Positions 1-7,809 of a stretch of DNA of 64,000 bases are shown piece after piece (positions within the stretch are counted from its first letter, which is position 1; every line of letters starts with the position of its first letter). The stretch is from Demequina zhanjiangensis (lineage in GTDB: Bacteria; Actinomycetota; Actinomycetes; Actinomycetales; Demequinaceae). The translations under genes and the position numbers were made by a program. The notes under the pieces were generated by a model, which did no database searches, was not told the DNA's origin, and saw nothing but the letters and a program-made list of their open reading frames with translations. The DNA is taken from positions 186,001 to 250,000 of the forward strand of contig NZ_JAUHPV010000003.1 of NCBI RefSeq assembly GCF_030418315.1, given 5' to 3'.

Positions 1-767
1 CCCAGGTCCTCGTCGCCCGGGAGGGCGAGCGTGTTGTACTCGAGCTCGAGCATGCCGACCGCCGGGTGCCGGACGCGCTTGATGCCCTCGATGTGAAGGC
101 GGACGTCATGCCGTGCCCAGCGCGTACGGAACTCCTCGGATCGAGTGGACAGCTCACCGACGAGGTCCGTCACCTGACGGTCGAACGGGTTGCGTCCCGC
201 GACCGTGCGCAGGCTCGCGACCGCGCCGTCGGCGATCTCGTCCCAGTCGGGGTAGAACTGCCTGGCGCTGGGGTCGAAGAAGATGAAGCGCGAGTAGTTG
301 ACGGTGTCGCCGAGTGCGCGGAAGAGCGGGTCGTACATCGCCCTCGCCAGCGCGTTCGTCGCGATGATCGTGGAACGCCTGTCGCCGAGCACAGCCGCGC
401 CATCGGAGATCGACGCCACGAGGTGCAGCAGACTGGGGCGCACGCCGGTACGCGGGGCCGGGCGCTTGCGCGCGCGGGATCCCGCGTTCGCGGCGCGCGC
501 CAGGTCGAACAGATGCATCCGCTCGGCCTCGGTGAAGCGCAGCGCGGAGGCGATGGCCTCCAGCACCTCATCAGAGACGCCGCGAAGGTCGCCTCGCTCG
601 AGCTTCGTGTAGTACTCGACGCTCACTCCTGCGAGCACCGCGACCTCGCCGCGGCGCAGGCCGGGCACACGTCGGTTGCCTGCCGCGGGCAGGCCTGCCA
701 TCTCTGGTGTCACCTTGGCGCGGCGGGTCACGAGGAACTCGCGCACCTCTTCCTTGGAGTTGCTCAT
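1..767 (-). CDS. MmyB-type helix-turn-helix transcriptional regulator (C-terminus cut by window edge)
   Basis: The frame is open from the ATG at 767 to the window edge, giving about 255 residues without a stop. The N-terminal 75 residues form an XRE-type helix-turn-helix: a KVTPEMAGL stretch, then VPGLRRGEVAVLAGVS and VEYYTKLERG, the usual signature of this family. The rest matches the MmyB-like ligand-binding domain (RAMYDPLF, FFDPSAREFYPDW, and the RWARHDVRLH segment). Members of the family are cytoplasmic repressors that often bind a small hydrophobic ligand and control a neighbouring oxidoreductase or exporter. Here the MFS gene lies just upstream on the same strand and an oxidoreductase operon lies beyond it, so both are candidate targets. 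That regulatory link is inferred. Only the last few dozen residues are missing. Confidence 0.88.
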   Translation of the reverse strand, partial: MSNSKEEVREFLVTRRAKVTPEMAGLPAAGNRRVPGLRRGEVAVLAGVSVEYYTKLERGDLRGVSDEVLEAIASALRFTEAERMHLFDLARAANAGSRARKRPAPRTGVRPSLLHLVASISDGAAVLGDRRSTIIATNALARAMYDPLFRALGDTVNYSRFIFFDPSARQFYPDWDEIADGAVASLRTVAGRNPFDRQVTDLVGELSTRSEEFRTRWARHDVRLHIEGIKRVRHPAVGMLELEYNTLALPGDEDL

Positions 768-819
768 GGCACCACGGTAAGCGTCGCGTCGTAGCCGAGG
801 GAGACATTGGCGGTACCAC

Positions 820-2067
820 TCACGGCGTGGACCCCTCGGCGGGCCGCGCCTCCGCAGTTCTGCGCGCGCCGCCGATCGCGACCATCGCCACGATCGCCGA
901 CAGGACTCCGAGCGCGCTGTAGCCCAGCAGGATCTGACCGGATGCGAGGTCCCCGGCGACGCGGCCCGAGATCAGCCCGGGAAGTGCGGCGCCCGAGTAG
1001 GACATCAGGTAGACGCTCGCCAGCAGGCCCGCACGCTCGTGCTGCTCCAATCCGGTGACGAGAGCGCGCATCGCCGAGGTGGAGGCGATGCCCTGCGCGA
1101 TGCCCACCACGAGCGTCGCCGTCATGAACGGGATGATCGCGCCCGCGTCGAGCGTGAGGATGATCCCCGTCAGCGCGACCATGTAGATGCCCATGCCGAG
1201 GCGCACGCCGACACGAGGGGACAGCTTGCCTGCGAGCGGTCCGCCCACAGGGTTGAGGATCATCATCGCCGAGAAGACGCATGCGGCGATCAGCGCGTCG
1301 TCCGTGCCCAGATACTCCGACGCGACCGTCGGCGCGAACGCCTGGAAGAACGCGCCCAGCGACCAGGTCGCGATCGCTGCGGTGCCGGTCGCCAGCAGCA
1401 CACGCCCCCTGCCAGCCGGCACGTGGAGTCGAGGCGCCAGCGAGGCGACGGCGCCGCGGCTGCGCGGCATGGTCTCCCCGCACAGCAGCACCAGCACGAT
1501 CATGAGGAGCGTGAGCGCGACGAGTGTGATCGAGACGATCGCGCGCGGGTGGGGGAGCAGGTCCACGACAAGCCCCGCCGAGATGGCGCCCAATGGGATA
1601 CCCAGCATCGGCGTGCTGCCCGTGACGAGTGCGGGAAGCCAGCGGGGTCGTTCCGGAGCCGTGTCGATCGCGAAGGCGCCGATCGCGCTCGGCGCGATTC
1701 CCGCGGCGAGTCCCTGCAGGACGCGCGCGACGATCAGCAGCGAGGGTTGATCGATGAACGCGAGGGTTCCAGCGCCGATCCCCGCCGACGCCAGAGCGGC
1801 GATCGCCACCGGACGTCGGCCCAGATGGTTCGACAGCCTCCCCAGAAGGAGGAGCGAGGTGACCGCCGCCACGAAGTAGCCGGCCGACGCGAAGGCGAAG
1901 TCGCCATCCGTCAGCCCGTTGTCCTCGCGGTACAGGTGGTACATCGGGATCGGCGCCCCCGCCGACGCGAATACCAGGGCGAACGATGCTGTGGCGACGA
2001 TGAAGGGCGCTCGTTCCGGCAGCGTCGGGCGGCGAGAGGCGATGCGGGTGGTGTCCTGCGCGGTCAC
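820..2067 (-). CDS. MFS transporter (drug/metabolite exporter type)
   Basis: This 415-residue protein has the hydrophobic pattern of twelve membrane segments, the usual size for a major facilitator superfamily exporter. Family features visible include LGRLSNHLGRRPVAI between helices 2 and 3 (the conserved cytoplasmic loop G-x-L-x-x-x-x-G-R-R) and an antiporter-like GIAPSAIGAFAIDTAP stretch. The start is the GTG at 2067, which has a GAGGTG ribosome site about six bases upstream. It is transcribed with, and upstream of, the MmyB-type regulator (gap 52 bases), and is divergent from the decarboxylase-like/cupin/ADH operon. Its substrate cannot be read from the sequence; the regulator pairing suggests export of a small organic or toxic compound. 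Confidence 0.85.
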   Translation of the reverse strand: MTAQDTTRIASRRPTLPERAPFIVATASFALVFASAGAPIPMYHLYREDNGLTDGDFAFASAGYFVAAVTSLLLLGRLSNHLGRRPVAIAALASAGIGAGTLAFIDQPSLLIVARVLQGLAAGIAPSAIGAFAIDTAPERPRWLPALVTGSTPMLGIPLGAISAGLVVDLLPHPRAIVSITLVALTLLMIVLVLLCGETMPRSRGAVASLAPRLHVPAGRGRVLLATGTAAIATWSLGAFFQAFAPTVASEYLGTDDALIAACVFSAMMILNPVGGPLAGKLSPRVGVRLGMGIYMVALTGIILTLDAGAIIPFMTATLVVGIAQGIASTSAMRALVTGLEQHERAGLLASVYLMSYSGAALPGLISGRVAGDLASGQILLGYSALGVLSAIVAMVAIGGARRTAEARPAEGSTP

Positions 2068-2085
2068 GGGCGCACCTCAGCGTGA

Positions 2086-2209
2086 GACATATGTCGGGGG
2101 CTCCTTTCGACGCGGCGCATGAGGCGTCAGCGCGTCACTCACCGAACGGTATTCCCGGATCGCGCCTCCTAACCAGGTACCAACAGAGGTACCTCTGACA
2201 GCACCTGGT
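2086..2209. promoter_or_regulatory. Divergent regulatory region with perfect palindromes
   Basis: The gap between the MFS gene and the decarboxylase-like gene (2068-2300) has two perfect palindromes: GACATATGTC at 2086-2095 and AGAGGTACCTCT at 2185-2196. The second is framed by an inverted repeat, ACCAGGT at 2172-2178 and ACCTGGT at 2203-2209. These are typical repressor operator shapes. The most likely binder is the neighbouring MmyB-type regulator, which is inference only. No convincing -10/-35 pair could be chosen. Confidence 0.45.
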
Positions 2210-2300
2210 GACGCGTCGGCGTGAGAGATTTGATGAAGACGTCGCCGGCTCATGCCGGGCCGGCGGACCGGTTCGAAAGATCAAGTGGAAGGAACGAGAG

Positions 2301-2621
2301 ATGGCAGACGACCAGACTCCGATGCAGAAGATGATGGGCGACTTCGCCCCCACGTTCGTGGAGCTCACCGACGAGGTGCTGTTCGGAAAGGTGTGGGCCC
2401 GCACCGACGCGCTCTCGCCCCGTGACCGCAGCCTCGTCACCATCACGAGCCTCGTGACCGCAGGCAACATCGAGCAGCTCAACGCGCACATCCCCATGGG
2501 CCTTGCGAATGGGCTCACCGAGGACGAGATCAAGGAGGCGATCACCCACGTCGCCTTCTACGCCGGATGGCCCCGCGCCGTCTCCGCGCTCACGCTCGCG
2601 CAGAAACTGTTCGCGAAGTAA
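2301..2621 (+). CDS. Carboxymuconolactone decarboxylase family protein
   Basis: The 106-residue product has the compact all-helical shape of the AhpD/CMD family: DRSLVTITSLVTAGNIEQLNAHI followed by GLTEDEIKEAITHVAFYAGWPRAVSAL. The family-typical His and the YAGWP motif are present. The Cys-x-x-Cys pair of true AhpD peroxidase reductases is absent, so a peroxidase role is unlikely; these short proteins are usually linked to small-molecule oxidation or lactone chemistry. The start is the ATG at 2301, preceded by a GGAAGGA ribosome site; the open frame reaches back to 2208 but without a ribosome site. It is first in an operon with a cupin protein (33 bases downstream) and a zinc alcohol dehydrogenase. 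Confidence 0.88.
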   Translation: MADDQTPMQKMMGDFAPTFVELTDEVLFGKVWARTDALSPRDRSLVTITSLVTAGNIEQLNAHIPMGLANGLTEDEIKEAITHVAFYAGWPRAVSALTLAQKLFAK

Positions 2622-2654
2622 CCCCCCCACCTCTCTGACTCAAGGAGCATCCGC

Positions 2655-3062
2655 ATGGCAATGAGCATCCTCAAGACCCCGGGCACCATCAAGAACCCGC
2701 CGGAGCAGTTCGCCGGCGACGTATGGGTGGACATGCTCGCCTACCCGATGAGCGAGGCGCAGCGCGCCGTCATGGCGAAGGTCCGCTTCGCACCCGGCGC
2801 CCGCACCGCCTGGCACCACCACGCACGCGGCCAGTACCTCCACGTGACCGAGGGCGTCGCCTACTTCGGCGACCGCGACGGCAACGTCATCGAGGTCAAG
2901 GCCGGCGAGACGCTCTACACGCCCCCGGGCGAGGAGCACTACCACTACGCCTCCCCGAAGACCTTCATGGAGCACATCGCGCTCCTCGAGGGTGAGGACC
3001 CCAAGACGTCGACCGTGTGGCTCGAGCACGTCGAGGACAAGGACCTCCCCACCGTCGAGTGA
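2655..3062 (+). CDS. Cupin domain protein
   Basis: This 135-residue protein is a single-domain cupin. The first metal-binding motif is clear: PGARTAWHHHARGQYLHVTEG contains the His-x-His and Glu-type ligands. The second, PPGEEHYHYA, supplies the last His. Together they predict a metal-binding beta barrel in the cytoplasm. The start ATG has an AAGGAG ribosome site seven bases upstream. Proteins of this type often sit beside CMD-like proteins and alcohol dehydrogenases in actinobacteria, with an isomerase or dioxygenase role assumed but rarely shown. It lies between the CMD-like gene and the ADH gene, separated from the latter by a strong hairpin. Confidence 0.88.
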   Translation: MAMSILKTPGTIKNPPEQFAGDVWVDMLAYPMSEAQRAVMAKVRFAPGARTAWHHHARGQYLHVTEGVAYFGDRDGNVIEVKAGETLYTPPGEEHYHYASPKTFMEHIALLEGEDPKTSTVWLEHVEDKDLPTVE

Positions 3063-3096
3063 CCCTCAAGTAGAGGATCCTCGCCGATCCAACCTT

Positions 3097-3136
3097 CAGC
3101 GTGTCTCCCCGCCGTTCCCGGCAGGGAGACACGCTG
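3097..3136 (+). terminator. Strong intercistronic hairpin between cupin and ADH genes
   Basis: Arms CAGCGTGTCTCCC (3097-3109) and GGGAGACACGCTG (3124-3136) pair perfectly over 13 bp. A nested GCCG/CGGC stem with a TTCC loop sits inside, so nearly all 40 bases pair. No T-run follows. It may be a partial terminator or an mRNA-stabilising structure within the operon. Confidence 0.6.
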
Positions 3137-3203
3137 CTGTGGCGTCCGCACACCTGCGCGGAGCCACCTCTCTCAGCACCTATCCCCAAGGAGACCCTCA
3201 CCC

Positions 3204-4262
3204 ATGAAGGCCACCCTCATGTACGGCGCCGGCGACGTCCGCGTCGAGAACGTCGCCGACCCCGTCATCCAGGAGCCGACCGACGCGATCCTCCGCGTGG
3301 TCCGCACCTGCATCTGCGGATCCGACCTGCACCCGTTCCACGGCCTGCCCGAGATGGAGCACGGCGTCCACACCGGCCACGAGGCCATCGGAGTGGTCGA
3401 GGAGGTCGGCTCGGCCGTCAAGGACATCAAGGTCGGCGACTTCGTCGTCGCGCCCTTCGCCTTCTCCGACAACACCTGCGAGATCTGCCAGGCCGGCTTC
3501 CAGACCGCCTGCCCCCACGGCGGCTTCTACGGCAACCCCGGTGACCGCGGCGCCTTCCAGGCCGAGCTCTCCGTCGTGCCCCAGGCCGACGGCTCGCTCG
3601 TCAAGGTCCCCGGCGTGGACCCCGAGACCGCCTCCGAGGAGCTTCTTGCCTCGCTCCTGACCCTGTCCGACGTGTACCTCACCGGCTACCACGCCGCCTA
3701 CATGGCCGAGATCAAGCCCGGCCAGTCCGTCACCGTGGTCGGCGACGGCGCCGTCGGACTGTCCGCCGTGCTCGCCGCCAAGCAGATGGGTGCCGAGCAG
3801 ATCATCCTCATGGGCCGCCACCAGGCACGCACCGACCTGGGCCGCGAGTTCGGTGCCACCCACGTGGTGTCCGAGCGCGGCGAGGAGGGCATCGCGAAGG
3901 TCCTCGAGCTCACCGGCGGCTTCGGCTCGCACGCAGTGCTCGAGGCCGTCGGCCACATGCCTGCGTACACCCAGTCCGTGGGCGTCGTCCGACCCGGCGG
4001 AATCATCTCCCGCGTCGGCGTGCCGCAGTACGAGGAGGCCCCCGTCGGCTTCATGTCGCTGTTCGGCAAGAACGCTCGCCTCGCCGGAGGACCCGCGCCC
4101 GTGCGCCAGTACCTCGAGCAGGCCATCCAGGACGTGCTCGACCGCAAGATCAACCCCGGCAAGGTGTTCGACCGCACCATCGCCCTCGACGACGTCCCGG
4201 CCGGCTACAAGGCCATGGACGACCGCGAGGCGCTCAAGGTCATGGTGAACCCCGCGCTGTAA
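3204..4262 (+). CDS. Zinc-dependent alcohol dehydrogenase (MDR superfamily), copy 1
   Basis: The 352-residue product has the two domains of medium-chain dehydrogenases. The catalytic zinc ligands are visible: Cys38 in CICGSDLHPFH and His59-Glu60 in TGHEAIG. The nucleotide fold shows VVGDGAVGLSAVLAA around residue 175. The structural-zinc loop reads DNTCEICQAGFQTAC: three cysteines at the usual spacing, with Asp where the first Cys is expected. It is a cytoplasmic NAD(P)-dependent oxidoreductase of unknown substrate. The start ATG at 3204 follows AAGGAG. It is the last gene of the CMD-like/cupin/ADH operon and is closely related to the ADH at 7810-8859 on the other strand. Confidence 0.92.
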   Translation: MKATLMYGAGDVRVENVADPVIQEPTDAILRVVRTCICGSDLHPFHGLPEMEHGVHTGHEAIGVVEEVGSAVKDIKVGDFVVAPFAFSDNTCEICQAGFQTACPHGGFYGNPGDRGAFQAELSVVPQADGSLVKVPGVDPETASEELLASLLTLSDVYLTGYHAAYMAEIKPGQSVTVVGDGAVGLSAVLAAKQMGAEQIILMGRHQARTDLGREFGATHVVSERGEEGIAKVLELTGGFGSHAVLEAVGHMPAYTQSVGVVRPGGIISRVGVPQYEEAPVGFMSLFGKNARLAGGPAPVRQYLEQAIQDVLDRKINPGKVFDRTIALDDVPAGYKAMDDREALKVMVNPAL

Positions 4263-4274
4263 GGCTCATTCGGC

Positions 4275-4316
4275 GAAGGCCCGGCATCCCGCGAACGTGC
4301 GGGGCGCCGGGCCTTC
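4275..4316 (+). terminator. Terminator hairpin after ADH
   Basis: GAAGGCCCGGC (4275-4285) pairs with GCCGGGCCTTC (4306-4316) over 11 bp, and an inner CCCGC/GCGGG stem closes the loop. It starts 12 bases after the ADH stop codon. There is no T-run, which is common for actinobacterial terminators. Confidence 0.7.
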
Positions 4317-4387
4317 GTGCTGCGCCGTGTAGCGTGGAGATTGAGCGATGCGCCTGAGCAGAATGGTGCATGAGGGGTGGGGAACCG

Positions 4388-4825
4388 GTGTCAATCGAGT
4401 CGGGCCAACGTCGGAAGCCGCGTCCTTCCATCGTCGTCACGGAACGGATGAAAGGCGTGGGCGTCGGCATTGTCGGTCCGCTAACGATCGCCGCGCTGCC
4501 GCAACTCACGCCGTTCGCCTTCAGGGCACATGCCATGCCCCTTGTCGCAGCGGCGCTGGTCGTAGCCGCCGTGCTGACCGCAGCGTGGAGTCGCACGATC
4601 GCGCTCACCGCCGCGGTGACCGTCATCGTCATCAATGCACTTGCCTTTGTCGCTCAGCTTGCGATCGGACTCTCGGGAATCGTGCCCACCGACGGCACGC
4701 TCTCGCCTGCTGCGACCGCATGGCTTGGAGTGGTCATCGCACTGGGAACCTCCTACCTGGTCACAGTCCTCGCGGCAGCGTTCTTCGGCGGCTGGGCGCT
4801 TCGCAGAACTCTTGAAACCCGCTGA
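4388..4825 (+). CDS. Small membrane protein of unknown function
   Basis: I do not recognise this 145-residue product. After a basic, polar N-terminus it shows four hydrophobic stretches: roughly GVGIVGPLTIAALPQL, AMPLVAAALVVAAVLTAAW, IALTAAVTVIVINALAFVAQ and LGVVIALGTSYLVTVLAAA. This predicts a small four-helix inner-membrane protein. The start was placed at the GTG at 4388 because it follows a purine-rich GGGGTGGGGAA stretch; an in-frame ATG at 4370 lacks a ribosome site. It stands alone after a terminator, in a stretch with less biased codon use than the neighbourhood. A competing frame overlaps it but lacks any domain-like pattern. Confidence 0.6.
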   Translation: MSIESGQRRKPRPSIVVTERMKGVGVGIVGPLTIAALPQLTPFAFRAHAMPLVAAALVVAAVLTAAWSRTIALTAAVTVIVINALAFVAQLAIGLSGIVPTDGTLSPAATAWLGVVIALGTSYLVTVLAAAFFGGWALRRTLETR

Positions 4826-5112
4826 AGGCTCTACGCCCAACCCGCCCTTTTGCTCGCGTGTGCCCTCGCGCCGCTCGGTGCGGTCCACTCCGTTCACAAC
4901 CGACTGAGAATCGAACCCGAGTGAGTCAGTGACCTGCGAGTTCGATCGCTCCACGTCGTCCCAACAGTCAGTTCTGCACGCTGCAGGAGAGGCGGGGGAG
5001 TCGGCAAGCCCGCTAGTTCTGAATCCATCCGGTAGAGGTCCGACTCGGCCTCGATCTCATCCAGACCCTGGACGCGGTGCGGACTGAGGAATCGCAGGAA
5101 GACGGATCTGAT

Positions 5113-5379
5113 TCAGCGGCTTGAGAGAACAGCTTCGAGAGCAGCCGTGCCCTCATCCGTGAGCCTGACTCGTCGCCAATGAGGGAAGCGCGGGTGCTGA
5201 TCACCCACGACTATGAGCGATTCCCGCAGCAGCCAGCCGAGTGAGCGCCCGTCCGTCTTCCGGAGTGTCTCGGTGTGGTTCCAGCGACAGGTCCCTTCGC
5301 GCCCCACGGTCCAGGCGATTCTGCCTGCCCAGACCTCTGTGAGCATGAGCTGCCGTCGCGGAGTCAACTCACCGGGCAT
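5113..5379 (-). CDS. Small basic protein of unknown function, possibly winged-helix
   Basis: This 88-residue ORF is not recognised. It starts MPGELTPRRQLMLTEVWAG and ends RVRLTDEGTAALEAVL, a closing pattern common in winged-helix DNA-binding proteins, where a recognition helix and wing are followed by LTxxG. It is rich in Trp and Arg. A GGGGG run precedes the ATG. It lies in a poorly coding region; the 287 bases between the previous gene and this one hold nothing I can name. It may be a transferred gene, a gene remnant or a chance ORF. Confidence 0.4.
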   Translation of the reverse strand: MPGELTPRRQLMLTEVWAGRIAWTVGREGTCRWNHTETLRKTDGRSLGWLLRESLIVVGDQHPRFPHWRRVRLTDEGTAALEAVLSSR

Positions 5380-5699
5380 GGACGCGCCCCCACTGCTGCT
5401 GAACTGTCCGGCCAGGCACCGGCGGTTGCCGATGCCTCTCGCAAGAACTTTTCCCCCATAGCGCTACCTTGCCATGCAAGTGAGGCGGACAGAACCCCAG
5501 GCAAGCAGGCCTACGTCATGCCCCAGGGGCACTGATCTACCTCTCAGATGCGCGCACTTCTCAGAACGGGCACTGGCTTACCCGAAACAGTCGACGCGGG
5601 GTGGTGACGCGACGGTGGGTGACCCCGAAGGAGCGAAACGGCGCTGAAAGCGACGGTGAGTGACCCGCTTCGGGGGAACGGTACGTGGAGGGGTGGCGG
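5380..5699. other. Non-coding stretch with a short direct repeat
   Basis: No convincing gene is visible in these 320 bases. A direct repeat CGACGGTGrGTGACCC occurs at 5610-5625 and again at 5651-5666, near the 3' end of the formate/nitrite-type gene on the minus strand. Its role is unknown; it could be a minor repeat family or part of a 3' untranslated structure. Confidence 0.4.
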
Positions 5700-6689
5700 C
5701 TACTTGTCCTCGGGGGCGTCGGTGGTCCGCACGTCCGTGGACGAGTCCGCGGTCGACACATCAGTCGAGTCGTCCACCGCGTCAGCGGCACCCTCGGCCG
5801 ATTGCACGCTCTCGCCCTCGACGAGCGGGGGCGTGAACTGCGGGCCCCGACGGCTCTGGCGGCGCAGGAACTTGCGGTCGTCGTTCGCGTACGCGTAGTA
5901 GTAGCCGATCAGCAGCCCGCCGCCGATGAAGTTGCCCACCAGGACGATGCCCAGGTTGCCGAGTGCGAGGCCGATGTCGATGCCGTCCTTCAGTCCGACG
6001 ATGGTGAACAGCACGGTGTTGGCCACCGAGTGCTCGAAGCCGACGAAGGCGAACACGAACACGCTCATGATCATGACGAGCGACTTAGTGAAGTCGTCCT
6101 TGATGAGGCCGTTGTAGACCAGCAGCATCGCCAGGTTGATCATGAAGTTGCACAGCACGGCGCGCAGGAACAGGTCGGACCAGCCGCTGAGTCCCTCCGC
6201 CACGTACTCGAGCTTGTGGTCCGCTCCCGCCTGCAGCTGCTCGCCGACGGCGCCGTCACCCAGGCTGGACCCGAGCACGATCAGGGCCACGCCCAGCCCT
6301 CCGATGATGTTGCCGCCGTAGCACATGAGCAAGATCCGGGTGGAGCGCCAGAACGTGGTGCGACGGTAATACGCGCCGATCGCGACGATCATCATGTTGG
6401 ACGTCAGCAGCTCGGACTTCGAGTAGTAGATGAACACGAGCGCGAAGCCGAACACCAACGCGCCCACGATCTTCCCGATGTCCACCAGGGAGCCATCGCC
6501 GACGCCTGCGAAGGCCGCGAGGATGGTGTAGTTCGTGAGGTACATGATTCCGATCAGGCCACCCGCCATGGCGGCCCTCATCAGGTACACGCGCGCGAGG
6601 CCCCCGCTCATGGCCGTCTTGGTCTCCAGCGCGTCAAGCACCGTGGAGATGAAGTGCTTGCCGGGGAACAGCTGGCTCTGATCCGTCAT
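5700..6689 (-). CDS. Formate/nitrite transporter (FNT) family channel
   Basis: The 329-residue product has the FNT fold: about six membrane helices with the pore-lining NCNxx-type half-helix replaced here by NFMINLAMLLVYNG and with GNFIGGGLLIGYYYAYAND at the end of the domain. The central segment FYYSKSELLTSN-like (YYSKSELLTSNMM) corresponds to the family's conserved loop. FNT proteins move formate, nitrite or hydrosulfide across the cytoplasmic membrane as pentamers. The last 60 or so residues are an acidic, Ser/Thr/Asp-rich tail. The start is set at the ATG at 6689; the open frame extends farther but the added part is not conserved-looking. The specific ion cannot be called. Confidence 0.82.
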   Translation of the reverse strand: MTDQSQLFPGKHFISTVLDALETKTAMSGGLARVYLMRAAMAGGLIGIMYLTNYTILAAFAGVGDGSLVDIGKIVGALVFGFALVFIYYSKSELLTSNMMIVAIGAYYRRTTFWRSTRILLMCYGGNIIGGLGVALIVLGSSLGDGAVGEQLQAGADHKLEYVAEGLSGWSDLFLRAVLCNFMINLAMLLVYNGLIKDDFTKSLVMIMSVFVFAFVGFEHSVANTVLFTIVGLKDGIDIGLALGNLGIVLVGNFIGGGLLIGYYYAYANDDRKFLRRQSRRGPQFTPPLVEGESVQSAEGAADAVDDSTDVSTADSSTDVRTTDAPEDK

Positions 6690-6721
6690 GGCACCAAGGT
6701 ACCCACCTCGGTGCGGTCCAG

Positions 6722-7771
6722 TCAGGACGTCTGGCCGTCCGCGTCGGAGCTGGGAGGGTCCGTCTCCGCTGGTGGTGACGGGTTCCGGCGGAGCGCGAGG
6801 CGCCACCAGCCGACGGCGAGCGCGCCGAGCAGCAGCGCGCCGCCGAACGTGACAGCGCGCCACACGATCACGCCGGCGAGCAGGGTCGACTCGAGCTGCT
6901 CGCCTGTCGCCGTGATCCAGCCCGAGATGAGGACTGCATCCAGGACGCCGAGCCCGAACATCGGCAGCATCGTGAGCGGGTAGACCATGAAGAAGCCGCC
7001 GAGAATCTCGGCGGCGCTGAGGTCGCCGGGGGAGACACCCACGAAGCGCAGGCTCGCGAACAGGATCAGGCCCTCGAGGACGATGCCGGCACCGAGCGCG
7101 GCAAGCGCCGGCAGCAGATGCTCCTTGAGAGTGCCCTCGACGCGTTCACGGAACGACACGACCGCCCGCACCCACGCCTCCTCGTTCACATCGCGACGGA
7201 CGGCGCGGGCGACTCGCGCAGCCCATCGTCCGAGCAGCATGGCCCAGCCTTGCGAGCGCACGACGAGCACCAGCCCGGTCAGCAGCGCCAGCGCGAGGAC
7301 ACCCGACACCGTCGCGACGATCCACTGCCGCCGGTCGATCCCGACGAAGGCGAGCAGCATGAGCCCGAGCACGGGGGAGAGCAGGCGCGCCCCGTAGAAC
7401 ACGAACGACGTGAGGGTGACGCCAGCCATGCCGTCGACAGGATCCACTCGCCACGACCTGAACATGGCGATGCGGATCACCACGTCGCCCGGGGGTGGGG
7501 TGAGGTGGCCGACGAGATTGGCCGCGAGGTCGTTGAGGACGGCCCTGGGCCGGCTGAGCCCGCGGACGAAGCGGGACACCGGCGTCGCGTTGATGATCTG
7601 GCGGACGACGAGCAGCACGATGAGGACGCCCACCTGCCACCACGCCAGGCGCGATACCGCCTGGCCCACGGACTCCCAGTCGATCCGCTGCCCGAGCTCG
7701 AGCGCGGCCCAGCCGATCACGACGGAGACGATCACGATGATCGTCGCCCTGAGGATCCGTCTGCGGAGCAC
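6722..7771 (-). CDS. Lysylphosphatidylglycerol synthase TM-region family membrane protein
   Basis: This 349-residue protein has about eight membrane helices and matches the flippase-type transmembrane family (UPF0104/AglD2). Family-like stretches include NDLAANLVGHLTPPPGD near residue 85, where the LTPxPGG motif is typical, and the later GGFFMVYPLTMLPMFGLGVLDAVLI. The lysyl-transfer domain of full MprF is absent, so it is probably a lipid-linked substrate transporter rather than an aminoacyl-lipid synthase. It is upstream of the FNT gene on the same strand, 32 bases apart, so co-transcription is possible. Confidence 0.8.
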   Translation of the reverse strand: MLRRRILRATIIVIVSVVIGWAALELGQRIDWESVGQAVSRLAWWQVGVLIVLLVVRQIINATPVSRFVRGLSRPRAVLNDLAANLVGHLTPPPGDVVIRIAMFRSWRVDPVDGMAGVTLTSFVFYGARLLSPVLGLMLLAFVGIDRRQWIVATVSGVLALALLTGLVLVVRSQGWAMLLGRWAARVARAVRRDVNEEAWVRAVVSFRERVEGTLKEHLLPALAALGAGIVLEGLILFASLRFVGVSPGDLSAAEILGGFFMVYPLTMLPMFGLGVLDAVLISGWITATGEQLESTLLAGVIVWRAVTFGGALLLGALAVGWWRLALRRNPSPPAETDPPSSDADGQTS

Positions 7772-7809
7772 GTCGCGACCCTATCGCCCAGCCCGATGCG
7801 GGGGCCGGT

